This document shows, in pieces, positions 35,932 through 43,639 of a DNA stretch of 64,000 nucleotides. The position numbers were made by a program, and so were the translations under genes. The stretch comes from Pseudomonas fluorescens (GTDB lineage: Bacteria > Pseudomonadota > Gammaproteobacteria > Pseudomonadales > Pseudomonadaceae), in assembly GCF_902498195.1 (NCBI RefSeq), contig NZ_CABVIY010000003.1, forward strand, positions 836,785 through 900,784, in the 5' to 3' direction. The notes under the pieces were generated by a model. That model made no database searches. It was not told the origin of the DNA and saw only the letters and a list, made by a program, of their open reading frames with translations. Each line of letters opens with the position of its first letter. Within the stretch, counting starts at the first letter, position 1.

Positions 35932-36705
35932 ATGAGTATTTTGCAGCGTTTCCAGATGCACGGCAGCGTCGCCATCGTCACCGGCAGTGGTCGCGGTATT
36001 GGCCGGGCGATAGCCTTGGCGTATGCCGAGGCCGGCGCCGACGTGGTGTGTTCGGCACGTTCGCTGGACGAGGTACAGGCGGTGGCCGAAGAAGTTCGCG
36101 GCCTGGGCCGGCGCGCCCTGGCGATCGCCTGTGACGTCAATGATGACGAGCAACGCCAGGCGCTGGTGCGCCAGAGCCTGGAGCACATGGGCCGTATCAC
36201 CCACCTGGTGAACAACGTCGGTGGCGGCGGTCCCAACGATCCGCTGGCCATGACGCCGGAACAGTTCGCCCAGGTGCTGAACTTCAACGTCGCCACCACC
36301 TACGCCTTCTGCCAGCTGTGCGTGCCGCTGATGCGCGAGGCCGGTGGCGGCAACATCATCAATATCAGCTCGGTGGCGGCGCGTTACGCCCAGCGCCATT
36401 TCAGCGCGTACGGCACGGCCAAGGCGGCCCTCAGCCATCTGACCCGCTTGCTGGCCCAGGACTTTGCACCGCAGATCCGGGTCAACGCCGTCGCCCCCGG
36501 CCCCACCCTGACCGAAGCCCTGAGCGGGGTCATGCCCGCCGCCATGCGCGAAGTCATGGAAAACAACACCCCGCTCAAATGCCTCGGCACCCCACAGGAC
36601 ATCGCCGCCGCCGCGCTGTACCTGGCCAGCCCCGCGTCGGCCTGGGTAACCGGCAAGGTCATCGATGTCGACGGCGGCGCCGACTCCTCGGTCTGGCCCG
36701 GCTGA
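35932..36705 (+). CDS. SDR resembling 7alpha-hydroxysteroid dehydrogenase
   Basis: The 257-residue protein has cofactor motif TGSGRGIG (17-24), the distinctive NNVGGGGP (94-101), catalytic Ser146/147, Tyr160 and Lys164. The run NNVGGGGP, IRVNAVAPGPTLTEALSGV and TPLKCLGTPQDIAAAALYL aligns by eye with E. coli HdhA (7alpha-HSDH), so oxidation of a steroid-type secondary alcohol is a reasonable guess. It is the first gene of a plus-strand operon with the hydratase, acetaldehyde dehydrogenase and aldolase, led by operator site 10. Ribosome site GGAG is about 11 nt before ATG 35932. Confidence 0.88.
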   Translation: MSILQRFQMHGSVAIVTGSGRGIGRAIALAYAEAGADVVCSARSLDEVQAVAEEVRGLGRRALAIACDVNDDEQRQALVRQSLEHMGRITHLVNNVGGGGPNDPLAMTPEQFAQVLNFNVATTYAFCQLCVPLMREAGGGNIINISSVAARYAQRHFSAYGTAKAALSHLTRLLAQDFAPQIRVNAVAPGPTLTEALSGVMPAAMREVMENNTPLKCLGTPQDIAAAALYLASPASAWVTGKVIDVDGGADSSVWPG

Positions 36706-36716
36706 CCGACTCCTTT

Positions 36717-36753
36717 GGGCTCGCCTTTGATTACGTTGGGGCGGGCCTTTTTT
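36717..36753 (+). terminator. Intra-operon hairpin with T-run
   Basis: GGCTCGCC pairs with GGCGGGCC (one G-T pair) across a 14-nt loop, followed by TTTTTT. It lies between the SDR and hydratase genes and could attenuate the downstream trio. Confidence 0.5.
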
Positions 36754-36791
36754 CTTCCTCTGCCACTTTCCGATCCAACTGGAGCCCTCGC

Positions 36792-37583
36792 ATGGACACC
36801 CATTTGATCAACGCGCTCGGTGACGAACTGTTCAATGCCCTGCGCAACCGCCAGACCCTGGCACCCCTGACCCGCCGCTACCCGCAGATCACCCTGGAGC
36901 AGGCCTACGGCATTTCCCTGCAGTTCCTGCAACGCCGCGAGGCCCTCGGCGAGCGCGTCATCGGCAAGAAAATCGGGGTCACCAGCCGCGCCGTGCAGGA
37001 GATGCTCGACGTGCACCAGCCGGACTTCGGCTTCCTCACCAACGCCATGCAAGTCGAGGATGGCAGCGATGTCAGCCTGGCCCGCTACAACCTGATCCAG
37101 CCCAGGGCCGAAGGCGAGATCGCGTTCATTCTCGGCGAAGACTTGCAAGGCCCGGGCATCAGCGCCGAAGACGTGCTGGCCGCCAGCCAATGGGTCGTGC
37201 CCTGTTTCGAGATCGTCGACTCGCGCATCGACGACTGGCAAATCCGCATCCAGGACACCGTGGCCGACAACGCCTCCTGCGGCGTGTTTGCCCTCGGCAC
37301 AGCGCGTGTCGACCCGCGTTCGCTGGACCTGGCCGCGGTGCAGATGCACATGCAGAAAAACGGCCTGCCGGCAGGTTCCGGCCTGGGCTCGGCGGTGCAA
37401 GGCCATCCCTGCGCGGCGGTGGCCTGGCTGGCCAATACCCTGGGCGAGCTGGGCATTCCGTTTCGCCGTGGCGAAATCATTTTGTCCGGTGCCCTGGCGC
37501 CGCTGGTGCCGGTGGTCGCCGGCGACCGTATCAGCCTGTCCATGAGCGGACTGGGCGAAGCCAGCCTGCGCTTTGTCCCGTGA
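36792..37583 (+). CDS. 2-hydroxypenta-2,4-dienoate hydratase family (HsaE/TesE/DmpE-like)
   Basis: The 263-residue protein has the hydratase/decarboxylase fold of the fumarylacetoacetase-related group: [53 protein letters not shown] and [15 protein letters not shown]. It adds water to 2-hydroxypenta-2,4-dienoate or an alkyl homologue, giving the 4-hydroxy-2-oxo acid used by the aldolase two genes on. ATG 36792 has GGAG 10 nt upstream. The family also includes 4-oxalocrotonate decarboxylase; the operon context favours the hydratase. Confidence 0.9.
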   Translation: MDTHLINALGDELFNALRNRQTLAPLTRRYPQITLEQAYGISLQFLQRREALGERVIGKKIGVTSRAVQEMLDVHQPDFGFLTNAMQVEDGSDVSLARYNLIQPRAEGEIAFILGEDLQGPGISAEDVLAASQWVVPCFEIVDSRIDDWQIRIQDTVADNASCGVFALGTARVDPRSLDLAAVQMHMQKNGLPAGSGLGSAVQGHPCAAVAWLANTLGELGIPFRRGEIILSGALAPLVPVVAGDRISLSMSGLGEASLRFVP

Positions 37584-37614
37584 TCGCCCTTCCCTCTTCA
37601 GGAGCCAAAAAACC

Positions 37615-38541
37615 ATGAGCAAAAAAATCAAATGCGCGCTGATCGGGCCAGGCAACATCGGCACCGACCTGCTGTACAAACTGATGCGCAGCGAGGTGCT
37701 GGAGCCGGTGTGGATGGTCGGCATCGACGCCACCTCCGAAGGCCTGGCACGGGCTCGCGAGCTGGGCCTGAAAACCACCGCCGAGGGGGTCGACGGCCTG
37801 CTGCCCCACGTCCTCGACGATCAGATCCAGATCGCCTTCGACGCCACCTCGGCCTACGTGCACGCGCAGAACTCGCGCAAGCTCAATGCCCTGGGCGTGT
37901 TGATGATCGACCTGACGCCGGCCGCCATCGGCCCGTATTGCGTGCCGCCCGTCAACCTCAAGGCTCAATTGGGCCTGGGCGTGATGAACGTCAACATGGT
38001 CACCTGCGGCGGCCAGGCCACCATCCCGCTGGTGGCGGCGGTGTCCAGCGTGCAACCGGTGGACTACGCCGAAATCATCGCCACCGCTGCCTCCAAATCG
38101 GTCGGCCCCGGCACCCGCAAGAACATCGACGAATTCACCCGCACCACCGCCAGCGCCGTGGAAAAGGTCGGCGGCGCGAAGAAAGGCAAGGCGATCATCA
38201 TCATCAACCCCGCCGAGCCGCCGCTGATCATGCGCGACACCGTGCACTGCCTGACCGCCAGCGAGCCCGACCAGCCGGCGATCACCGCCGCCATCGAGGC
38301 CATGATCCAGCAAGTGCAGCGCTACGTGCCCGGCTACAAGCTGGTCAACGGCCCGGTGTTCGACGGCAATCGGGTGTCGATCTTCATGGAGGTCGAAGGC
38401 CTGGGCGATTACCTGCCCAAGTACGCCGGCAACCTCGACATCATGACCGCCGCCGCCGCGCGCACCGCCGAGATGTTCGCCGAGGAAATCCTCAAGGGTG
38501 AGCTGGTGCTGCAAGCCACCGCCCCCACCGCCCACGCATAA
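37615..38541 (+). CDS. dmpF: Acetaldehyde/propanal dehydrogenase (acylating)
   Basis: The 308-residue protein has an N-terminal GPGNIGTDL nucleotide motif and the catalytic cysteine in [18 protein letters not shown], as in DmpF/BphJ/HsaG. It converts the aldehyde released by the aldolase into acetyl-CoA or propionyl-CoA with NAD+, normally in a channelled complex with that aldolase. ATG 37615 has AGGAG upstream; the in-frame upstream extension overlaps the hydratase gene and is not needed. The aldolase starts 10 bp after its stop. Confidence 0.95.
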   Translation: MSKKIKCALIGPGNIGTDLLYKLMRSEVLEPVWMVGIDATSEGLARARELGLKTTAEGVDGLLPHVLDDQIQIAFDATSAYVHAQNSRKLNALGVLMIDLTPAAIGPYCVPPVNLKAQLGLGVMNVNMVTCGGQATIPLVAAVSSVQPVDYAEIIATAASKSVGPGTRKNIDEFTRTTASAVEKVGGAKKGKAIIIINPAEPPLIMRDTVHCLTASEPDQPAITAAIEAMIQQVQRYVPGYKLVNGPVFDGNRVSIFMEVEGLGDYLPKYAGNLDIMTAAAARTAEMFAEEILKGELVLQATAPTAHA

Positions 38542-38551
38542 GGAGCCCACC

Positions 38552-39580
38552 ATGGATCTTCGCGGCAAAAGCATCACCGTTCACGACATGTGCCTGCGCG
38601 ACGGCATGCACCCCAAGCGCCACCAGATCAGCCTGCAACAGATGAAAGACATTGCCTGCGGCCTCGATGCCGCCGGCGTGCCACTGATCGAAGTGACCCA
38701 TGGCGACGGCCTGGGCGGCAGTTCGGTGAATTACGGCTTCCCGGCCCACACCGACGAGGAGTACCTGTCGGCGGTGATCCCGCTGATGAAAAAGGCCAAG
38801 GTCTCGGCCCTGCTGTTGCCGGGCATCGGCACCGTCGACCACCTGACCATGGCCCACGAGCTGGGGGTCAACACCATTCGCGTGGCCACCCACTGCACCG
38901 AGGCCGATGTCAGCGAACAGCACATTTCCCACGCCCGTGGCCTGGGCATGGACACCGTCGGCTTCCTGATGATGGCCCACATGAACAGTCCAGAAGGCCT
39001 GGTCAAGCAAGGCTTGTTGATGGAAAGCTACGGCGCCAACTGCATCTACCTGACCGACTCGGCGGGCTATCTGTTGCCCCACGACGTCAGCGCCCGCGTG
39101 GCAGCGATGCGCGCGGCCCTCAAGCCAGAAACCGAAATCGGCTTTCACGGCCACCACAACCTGTCGATGGGCGTGTCCAACTCCATCGCCGCGATTGCCG
39201 CCGGGGCCAACCGTATCGACGCTGCTTGCGCGGGGCTCGGTGCCGGCGCCGGTAACACGCCGATGGAAGTGCTGGTGGCGGTCTGCGACCGCATGGGCAT
39301 CGACACCGGGGTCAGTGTGTTCGGCATCCAGGACGTGGCCGAAGATCTGGTCGTCCCGATCATGGACTTCCCGATCCGCAGCGACCGCGACGCCCTGACC
39401 ATGGGCTACGCCGGGGTCTACGGCTCGTTCCTGCTGTTCGCCAAGCGCGCCGAAAAGAAATACGGCGTCTCGGCCCGGGAGATTCTCGTTGAGATGGGAC
39501 GACGCGGGATGGTCGGTGGCCAGGAAGACATGATCGAGGACACCGCCATGACGCTGGCTCGCCAGCGGCGGCAGGGGTAA
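38552..39580 (+). CDS. dmpG: 4-hydroxy-2-oxovalerate aldolase
   Basis: 342 residues of the DmpG/BphI/HsaF family: the metal/substrate motif [16 protein letters not shown] at the N-terminus, [15 protein letters not shown] (metal-binding histidines), and a C-terminal helical domain that contacts the dehydrogenase. It cleaves 4-hydroxy-2-oxo acids to pyruvate and acetaldehyde or propanal. TAAGGAG precedes ATG 38552. It is the final gene of the operon; mosaic element 4 follows. Confidence 0.95.
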   Translation: MDLRGKSITVHDMCLRDGMHPKRHQISLQQMKDIACGLDAAGVPLIEVTHGDGLGGSSVNYGFPAHTDEEYLSAVIPLMKKAKVSALLLPGIGTVDHLTMAHELGVNTIRVATHCTEADVSEQHISHARGLGMDTVGFLMMAHMNSPEGLVKQGLLMESYGANCIYLTDSAGYLLPHDVSARVAAMRAALKPETEIGFHGHHNLSMGVSNSIAAIAAGANRIDAACAGLGAGAGNTPMEVLVAVCDRMGIDTGVSVFGIQDVAEDLVVPIMDFPIRSDRDALTMGYAGVYGSFLLFAKRAEKKYGVSAREILVEMGRRGMVGGQEDMIEDTAMTLARQRRQG

Positions 39581-39605
39581 GGCTTTATTTGTGTTTGACG
39601 GTTTT

Positions 39606-40382
39606 TTTTACCGTGTACATATCCATTGCTGCGGTAACGGCCACTTAGGGTTTCGCTCTTACAGCGAGTCACTTGGAAAAGCCCCAAGTAACCAAGGGCT
39701 CTTGCCCCTGGCGTTCGGTGCCTCGCTGTGGCTCGGCATGCCCTTGCTCCAGTCCTGCTCCGTGGGCCCGCCGCGATGGGCCATCCATGGCCCAGCGCGG
39801 CTAAACCGGCATCCATGCCGGTTTACCCACTGCGCAGAACCTCCACTCGGCCTCTCGAGGGGGCAAGAAAATCAAAAGCCAAAGCAACAGCAAAAGCGAG
39901 GCGGCCTTAAAGCCGACCTGATTGCACTTTTGTCGTCGATCCCATTGTGGGAGCCAGCCTGCTGGCGATGGACTTCCAGGCAACGCGTTCATCCAGACAG
40001 GGCGCGTTATCGTTGACGTCCATCGCCAGCAGGCTTGCTCCCACAGGGGATTGGGGGGATCTGCGAAGATCAGGTCGGCTGTCAGGCCGCCTCGCTTTGG
40101 CTTTTGATTTGGGTGCCCCATTAACCACGATGGCCGAACGCAGGCATTGCGCAGTGGGGAAACCGGCAGGACGCCGGTTTAGCCGCGCTGGGCCAGGGAT
40201 GGCCCATCGCGGCGACCCACGGAGCAATGCCTTCGTTCGGGCATGCCGAGCCCTAGCGAGGCACCGAGTGGTGGGGCAAAGCCTTTTGGTTCCTTTTTGG
40301 CGTTTGAAAAAGGGACTCGCCGTAAGGGCGAAACCATAAGTGGCCGTTACCAAAACAATGGATATGTACACGGTAAAAACAG
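39606..40382. repeat. Mosaic inverted-arm intergenic element (copy 4), most complete
   Basis: Bounded by TTTTTACCGTGTACATATCC and its inverse GGATATGTACACGGTAAAAA, then ~310-bp inverted arms with CGCCCTTACGGCG-type hairpins, around a central REP doublet (39946-40049, GTGGGAGCCAGCCTGCTGGCG type). The left arm has an altered hairpin, ACCGGCATCCATGCCGGT. It lies between the convergent aldolase and SDR genes and fills the whole 814-bp gap. Confidence 0.87.
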
Positions 40383-40394
40383 TCGATCACTGGC

Positions 40395-41228
40395 CTAACG
40401 CCAATCAGCAACAATCCCATGCTCCAACGCAAACGGCTGAGCCGCAATGGTCCTGCGTTGAAACCCGGGCGCCTGTTCAGCAGTAGCCAACCACAACATC
40501 ACCGCCGCCGGCACGTGGGGCGGAGCGCTGCCGGACCGCAAAGCGATCAACCCCTTGTCACCGATGGTGGCCTTCAGGGCTTCAGTGGTGACCACCCCCG
40601 GATTCAGGGTGTAGGCGCGAACGCCGGCCTCGCCCAGTTCCGTGCTCAGTACCCCGGACAAGCGCGACACCGCCGCCTTGCCCGCACCGTAGGCATAACC
40701 CCAGCCGCCCTTGCCCGCCGCCACCGGTGGATCGCTTTCGCCGGCGCCGGAGGTGACGTTGATCACCACCCCGCCACCGCGCGTGACCATGTGTTCGGCC
40801 ACCGCCCGGGTCAGCAGGAACGGTGTGAGGATGTAGCCCTGGAACATCCGCTCCAGGGTTTGGGCCTGCAGGTCCATGAAACCGGCGTTGAGGTCGCTGC
40901 CCTGGTAGATCGCGTTGTTGATCAGCACATCGATGCGCCCGTACTCGGCCAGCACCGCCTGGCAGGCGGCCAGCGCCGAGTCGCTGTCGAGCAGGTCCAT
41001 GGGCACCACGAGCACCCGGCAACCGAGTTCTCGCAGCGCCCGGGCGGTGCCATTGAGGCTGCCGGCCAGCGGCGCCCCCGTGGCGTCGCGCAGGGCATGT
41101 TCATGCTGCTCACCCTCGTTGAGGGTGCGGGCGCTGATGGCCAGGTCGAAACCGGCGCGGGCAAACGCCAGCGCCGCCTCGCGGCCAATACCACGGCTGG
41201 CGCCGGTGATGAATGCCACTTTGTTCAT
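40395..41228 (-). CDS. SDR-family oxidoreductase
   Basis: The 277-residue protein has TGASRGIG (8-15), NNAIYQG in place of the usual NNAG, Ser160 and Tyr180-xxx-Lys184 as the catalytic set. A ~20-residue insertion (GEQHEHALRDATGAPLAGSL) follows the second strand, as in some SDRs tied to hydroxysteroid or 3-oxoacyl chemistry. It starts 11 bp after the 3alpha-HSD-like gene and is surely cotranscribed with it. The substrate is not assignable. Confidence 0.87.
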   Translation of the reverse strand: MNKVAFITGASRGIGREAALAFARAGFDLAISARTLNEGEQHEHALRDATGAPLAGSLNGTARALRELGCRVLVVPMDLLDSDSALAACQAVLAEYGRIDVLINNAIYQGSDLNAGFMDLQAQTLERMFQGYILTPFLLTRAVAEHMVTRGGGVVINVTSGAGESDPPVAAGKGGWGYAYGAGKAAVSRLSGVLSTELGEAGVRAYTLNPGVVTTEALKATIGDKGLIALRSGSAPPHVPAAVMLWLATAEQAPGFQRRTIAAQPFALEHGIVADWR

Positions 41229-41239
41229 GTCGATTCCTT

Positions 41240-42007
41240 TCAGAAACGCGGGGCACGGACCATGGCGTCGATGCCGCCATCGACGAAGACCACGCTGCCG
41301 TGGACAAACGAGGCTTGCGGCGATTGCAGGAAAGCCACCACCGCGGCGAGTTCATCCGGACGCCCGGAGCGACCCAGGGGCGCGACGAATTCGCGGGTCG
41401 CCTGGCCAAAGCGCGCATCGTCCAGCGACGCCTGGTGCAACGGGGTTTCCACCGCGCCCGGCGCTACGACGTTCAGACGCATGCCCTGCTTGCCCCAGCG
41501 CGTGGCCAGGTTGCGGACATGGCCGCTGATGGCGTTTTTCGAAGCGGCATAGGCCGCGTGAGGATGGCCCAGGGTATTGGCCAGTTCCAGGGCCCGGGCT
41601 TCGTCACCCGCGATCATGGCGTCGACCATCGGCTGGCCGTCGGGCCCCGAATGCGTCGCCGACACTGAACCGATCACCAGCGCCGCCGGTTGTTGGCTCC
41701 TGGCCAACGCGCCTTGCAGACCGTCCAGCAACTGGCTGACACCAAAGTAATTGACCGCCAGGATCAGCCCGCAAGAGGGTGCCGTGACGCCCACCCCGGC
41801 GCAGCAGATCAGTCCGTCGAGCACCCCTCCGCTGAGTTCAAGCACTTGCGTAATGGCCGCGTCGCGGCCTTGGGCGGTGGACAGGTCGGCGTTGACTTCG
41901 GCGTTGCTGCGGTCGATACCGATGACCTGATGCCCGGCGGCGCGCATGGCGGTGGCGACGGCGGCGCCGATGCCCGAGGCGCTGCCGGTGATGGCTGTAA
42001 TTGGCAT
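41240..42007 (-). CDS. 3alpha-hydroxysteroid dehydrogenase/carbonyl reductase-like SDR, copy 1
   Basis: 255 residues with GSASGIG (8-14), Ser114, Tyr153 and Lys157. The pattern GHQVIGIDRSNAEVNADLST, LAVNYFGVSQLLDGL, QPAALVIGSVSA and the C-terminal VHGSVVFVDGGIDAM is very like Comamonas testosteroni 3alpha-HSD/CR (HsdA), whose triad is Ser114/Tyr155/Lys159. ATG 42007 is chosen; 39 upstream residues are not credible and would cover operator site 3. A paralogue lies at 59.2 kb. Reversible oxidation of a 3alpha-hydroxyl is the best guess. Confidence 0.9.
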   Translation of the reverse strand: MPITAITGSASGIGAAVATAMRAAGHQVIGIDRSNAEVNADLSTAQGRDAAITQVLELSGGVLDGLICCAGVGVTAPSCGLILAVNYFGVSQLLDGLQGALARSQQPAALVIGSVSATHSGPDGQPMVDAMIAGDEARALELANTLGHPHAAYAASKNAISGHVRNLATRWGKQGMRLNVVAPGAVETPLHQASLDDARFGQATREFVAPLGRSGRPDELAAVVAFLQSPQASFVHGSVVFVDGGIDAMVRAPRF

Positions 42008-42060
42008 AGTGGTTCTCCGTGATAGGTCCGCCCAGTATCGGCAGGGGGATCGCGGGACGG

Positions 42061-42079
42061 CATCGTCTATGCGGACTAA
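42061..42079 (-). promoter_or_regulatory. Operator-like 19-mer, site 3 (3alpha-HSD-like copy 1)
   Basis: Coding-strand TTAGTCCGCATAGACGATG, a full consensus match, centred 63 bp upstream of the start. Confidence 0.75.
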
Positions 42080-42151
42080 AAATCGGCGAGGTGGGCGATC
42101 CGTTCTGGAAGGGCCGGGGTACATCTGTTATTGCGCGTTATCGTTCTTCGC

Positions 42152-42226
42152 GGGCAAGCCACGCTCCCACGGGTCATGCGCCGTTTTAAAGCGGGCGCAT
42201 GACCTGTGGGAACGTGGCTTGACTTG
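42152..42226 (-). terminator. Long inverted repeat downstream of the LuxR-type gene
   Basis: CAAGCCACGCTCCCACGGGT pairs with ACCTGTGGGAACGTGGCTTG, and GCATGACC/GGTCATGC extend inward to a ~27-bp imperfect stem. It begins 6 bp after the LuxR stop. The sequence is REP-like but different from the common doublets; a terminator role is inferred. Confidence 0.55.
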
Positions 42227-42231
42227 CAGGG

Positions 42232-43467
42232 TCAGGCCTGGCGATACATCGGCACCGCCAGTTGCGGCGGCGGCACCTTGATTTTCTCCGGCACTTTCAA
42301 CGCCAGCCTGGGTTTGCCCAGGGCCACCACGCTGTTGAGCATGATCCGCACCAGCTCGGTCTGGCGCCGTACGCCGGTCTTGGAGAAGATCGAGCGCAGG
42401 TGCGCCCGCGCGGTGTTGCGCCGGATGTTCAAGACCTCGGCCGCCTCCTCCAGTGACAAGCCATTGGCCAGTTCCATGGCCAGGGCGGTTTCGGCCTTGG
42501 TCAGGTTGAACAGCTGCTTGGTGACCACTTCGCTGGCCAGGGATTTGCTCGACGCATCGCGGATGTACACCAGCGCCGCCGGCTGGCCCTTCTCCTCGGC
42601 CCAGTCCAGGGACGGAATCGATTCCACCACCACGCCGAGGTTGACCAGCCCCGAGGGACGGGTCACCGACATGGCCTCGGCGCTTTTCGGGGCGTCCAGG
42701 ATGAACGCGGCGCGAATCAGGCGTTGCAGCTCACGGTTGTCGCTGGGATAAGTCGCCTCCAGGCGCCCGCCCACCAGTTTCAGGCCGTCGGAACGGGCGA
42801 GGATTTCCTGGGCCACCGGGTTGACGCGCAACACGCTGCCGCTCTCGTCGAGCACCAGGGTGGCCACCGACAAGCGGCTGATGGCCTGGGAATACAACTC
42901 GCTCAACGACTCGCTGCGATCGAGCAGGTTGTGCAACTGCGAGGCCCGGCGCAGGTGCGGCAGGAACAGGGCGCACAGCGCCCGCTCGTTGGCGGAAAAA
43001 TTGGGGGAACGCTTGGGCCGGGTGATACGAAAGCGCAACTTGCCGCCGTCCGGGGTGGAAATGTCGGCGCCCATCACGTGGTACACGTCGTTAGGGCCGC
43101 AGAATGCCTTGAAGTAGGCGCTGTGCTCCCACTCCGTGGACGTCATGATGTCATCGACCGTGAATACTCGATCCGGCGGCTGGTTGACGAACGGCGTGTT
43201 AGTGCGTGGATAAGCCATGTAGTTGACATCGCCGGCGCCTTCAATATCGCCGGCCATGATCATCACGCCCATGTCCGGTTGGTCCGGCACCCGCAGGATC
43301 AGGGTGGCGTAGTTGGCATCGTAGAGTGCCAGGAAACTTTTGAGGGCGCTGGCCATCAGTTTCGGATCATGGGCGCCTTCATAGATCTCACCCACCAACT
43401 GGTTGTAGCGGGTGAGGTCCAGGCCAAGGCTCGCCAGGGCTTCAGGGGTCAATACAACCTCTTGCAT
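42232..43467 (-). CDS. LuxR-type HTH transcriptional regulator with PAS-like region (TeiR-like layout)
   Basis: The 411-residue protein has a C-terminal LuxR helix-turn-helix (~residues 320-378; LTKAETALAMELANGLSLEEAAEVLNI, then RRNTARAHLRSIFSKTGV), preceded by a PAS-like segment (~200-305; LDESGSVLRVNPVAQEIL). The N-terminal domain is unassigned. Length and order recall TeiR/TesR, the LuxR-type activator of steroid genes in Comamonas testosteroni; this is layout similarity only. Among the regulators here it is the best candidate for reading the 19-bp dyad, since it lies amid the regulon. Its own promoter lacks the 19-mer but has a different palindrome. Confidence 0.87.
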   Translation of the reverse strand: MQEVVLTPEALASLGLDLTRYNQLVGEIYEGAHDPKLMASALKSFLALYDANYATLILRVPDQPDMGVMIMAGDIEGAGDVNYMAYPRTNTPFVNQPPDRVFTVDDIMTSTEWEHSAYFKAFCGPNDVYHVMGADISTPDGGKLRFRITRPKRSPNFSANERALCALFLPHLRRASQLHNLLDRSESLSELYSQAISRLSVATLVLDESGSVLRVNPVAQEILARSDGLKLVGGRLEATYPSDNRELQRLIRAAFILDAPKSAEAMSVTRPSGLVNLGVVVESIPSLDWAEEKGQPAALVYIRDASSKSLASEVVTKQLFNLTKAETALAMELANGLSLEEAAEVLNIRRNTARAHLRSIFSKTGVRRQTELVRIMLNSVVALGKPRLALKVPEKIKVPPPQLAVPMYRQA

Positions 43468-43504
43468 AGTCTTTCCTCGCTCGGGTAAGGGCAGTGCCCT
43501 TCCC

Positions 43505-43512
43505 TTGTTATT
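43505..43512 (-). promoter_or_regulatory. CA motif in the LuxR-type gene leader
   Basis: AATAACAA on the coding strand, about 40 nt upstream of the start codon, in the stretch TATAAAAATAACAAGG. Confidence 0.35.
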
Positions 43513-43527
43513 TTTATAATTTCGGCC

Positions 43528-43549
43528 AGGGAGAACCTGAGTTCTCCCT
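43528..43549. promoter_or_regulatory. Palindrome upstream of the LuxR-type gene
   Basis: AGGGAGAAC-CTGA-GTTCTCCCT, a perfect 9+4+9 inverted repeat about 70 bp before the start and just upstream of a TATAAA-like box on the coding strand. Candidate operator for the regulator gene. Confidence 0.5.
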
Positions 43550-43566
43550 CTTAGACTGCTTGTTGC

Positions 43567-43593
43567 CCACGGGCCCGCTCAGACTGCCCGTGG
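43567..43593 (-). terminator. Hairpin after the MMPL/RND gene
   Basis: CCACGGGC / GCCCGTGG, 8-bp stem with 11-nt loop, 47 bp downstream of the MMPL stop codon; no U-run, so only a weak terminator candidate. Confidence 0.35.
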
Positions 43594-43639
43594 ATCAGTT
43601 TCCCTATCGCCCGCCTGCCTCGCAATAGGCGGCCAGGGT

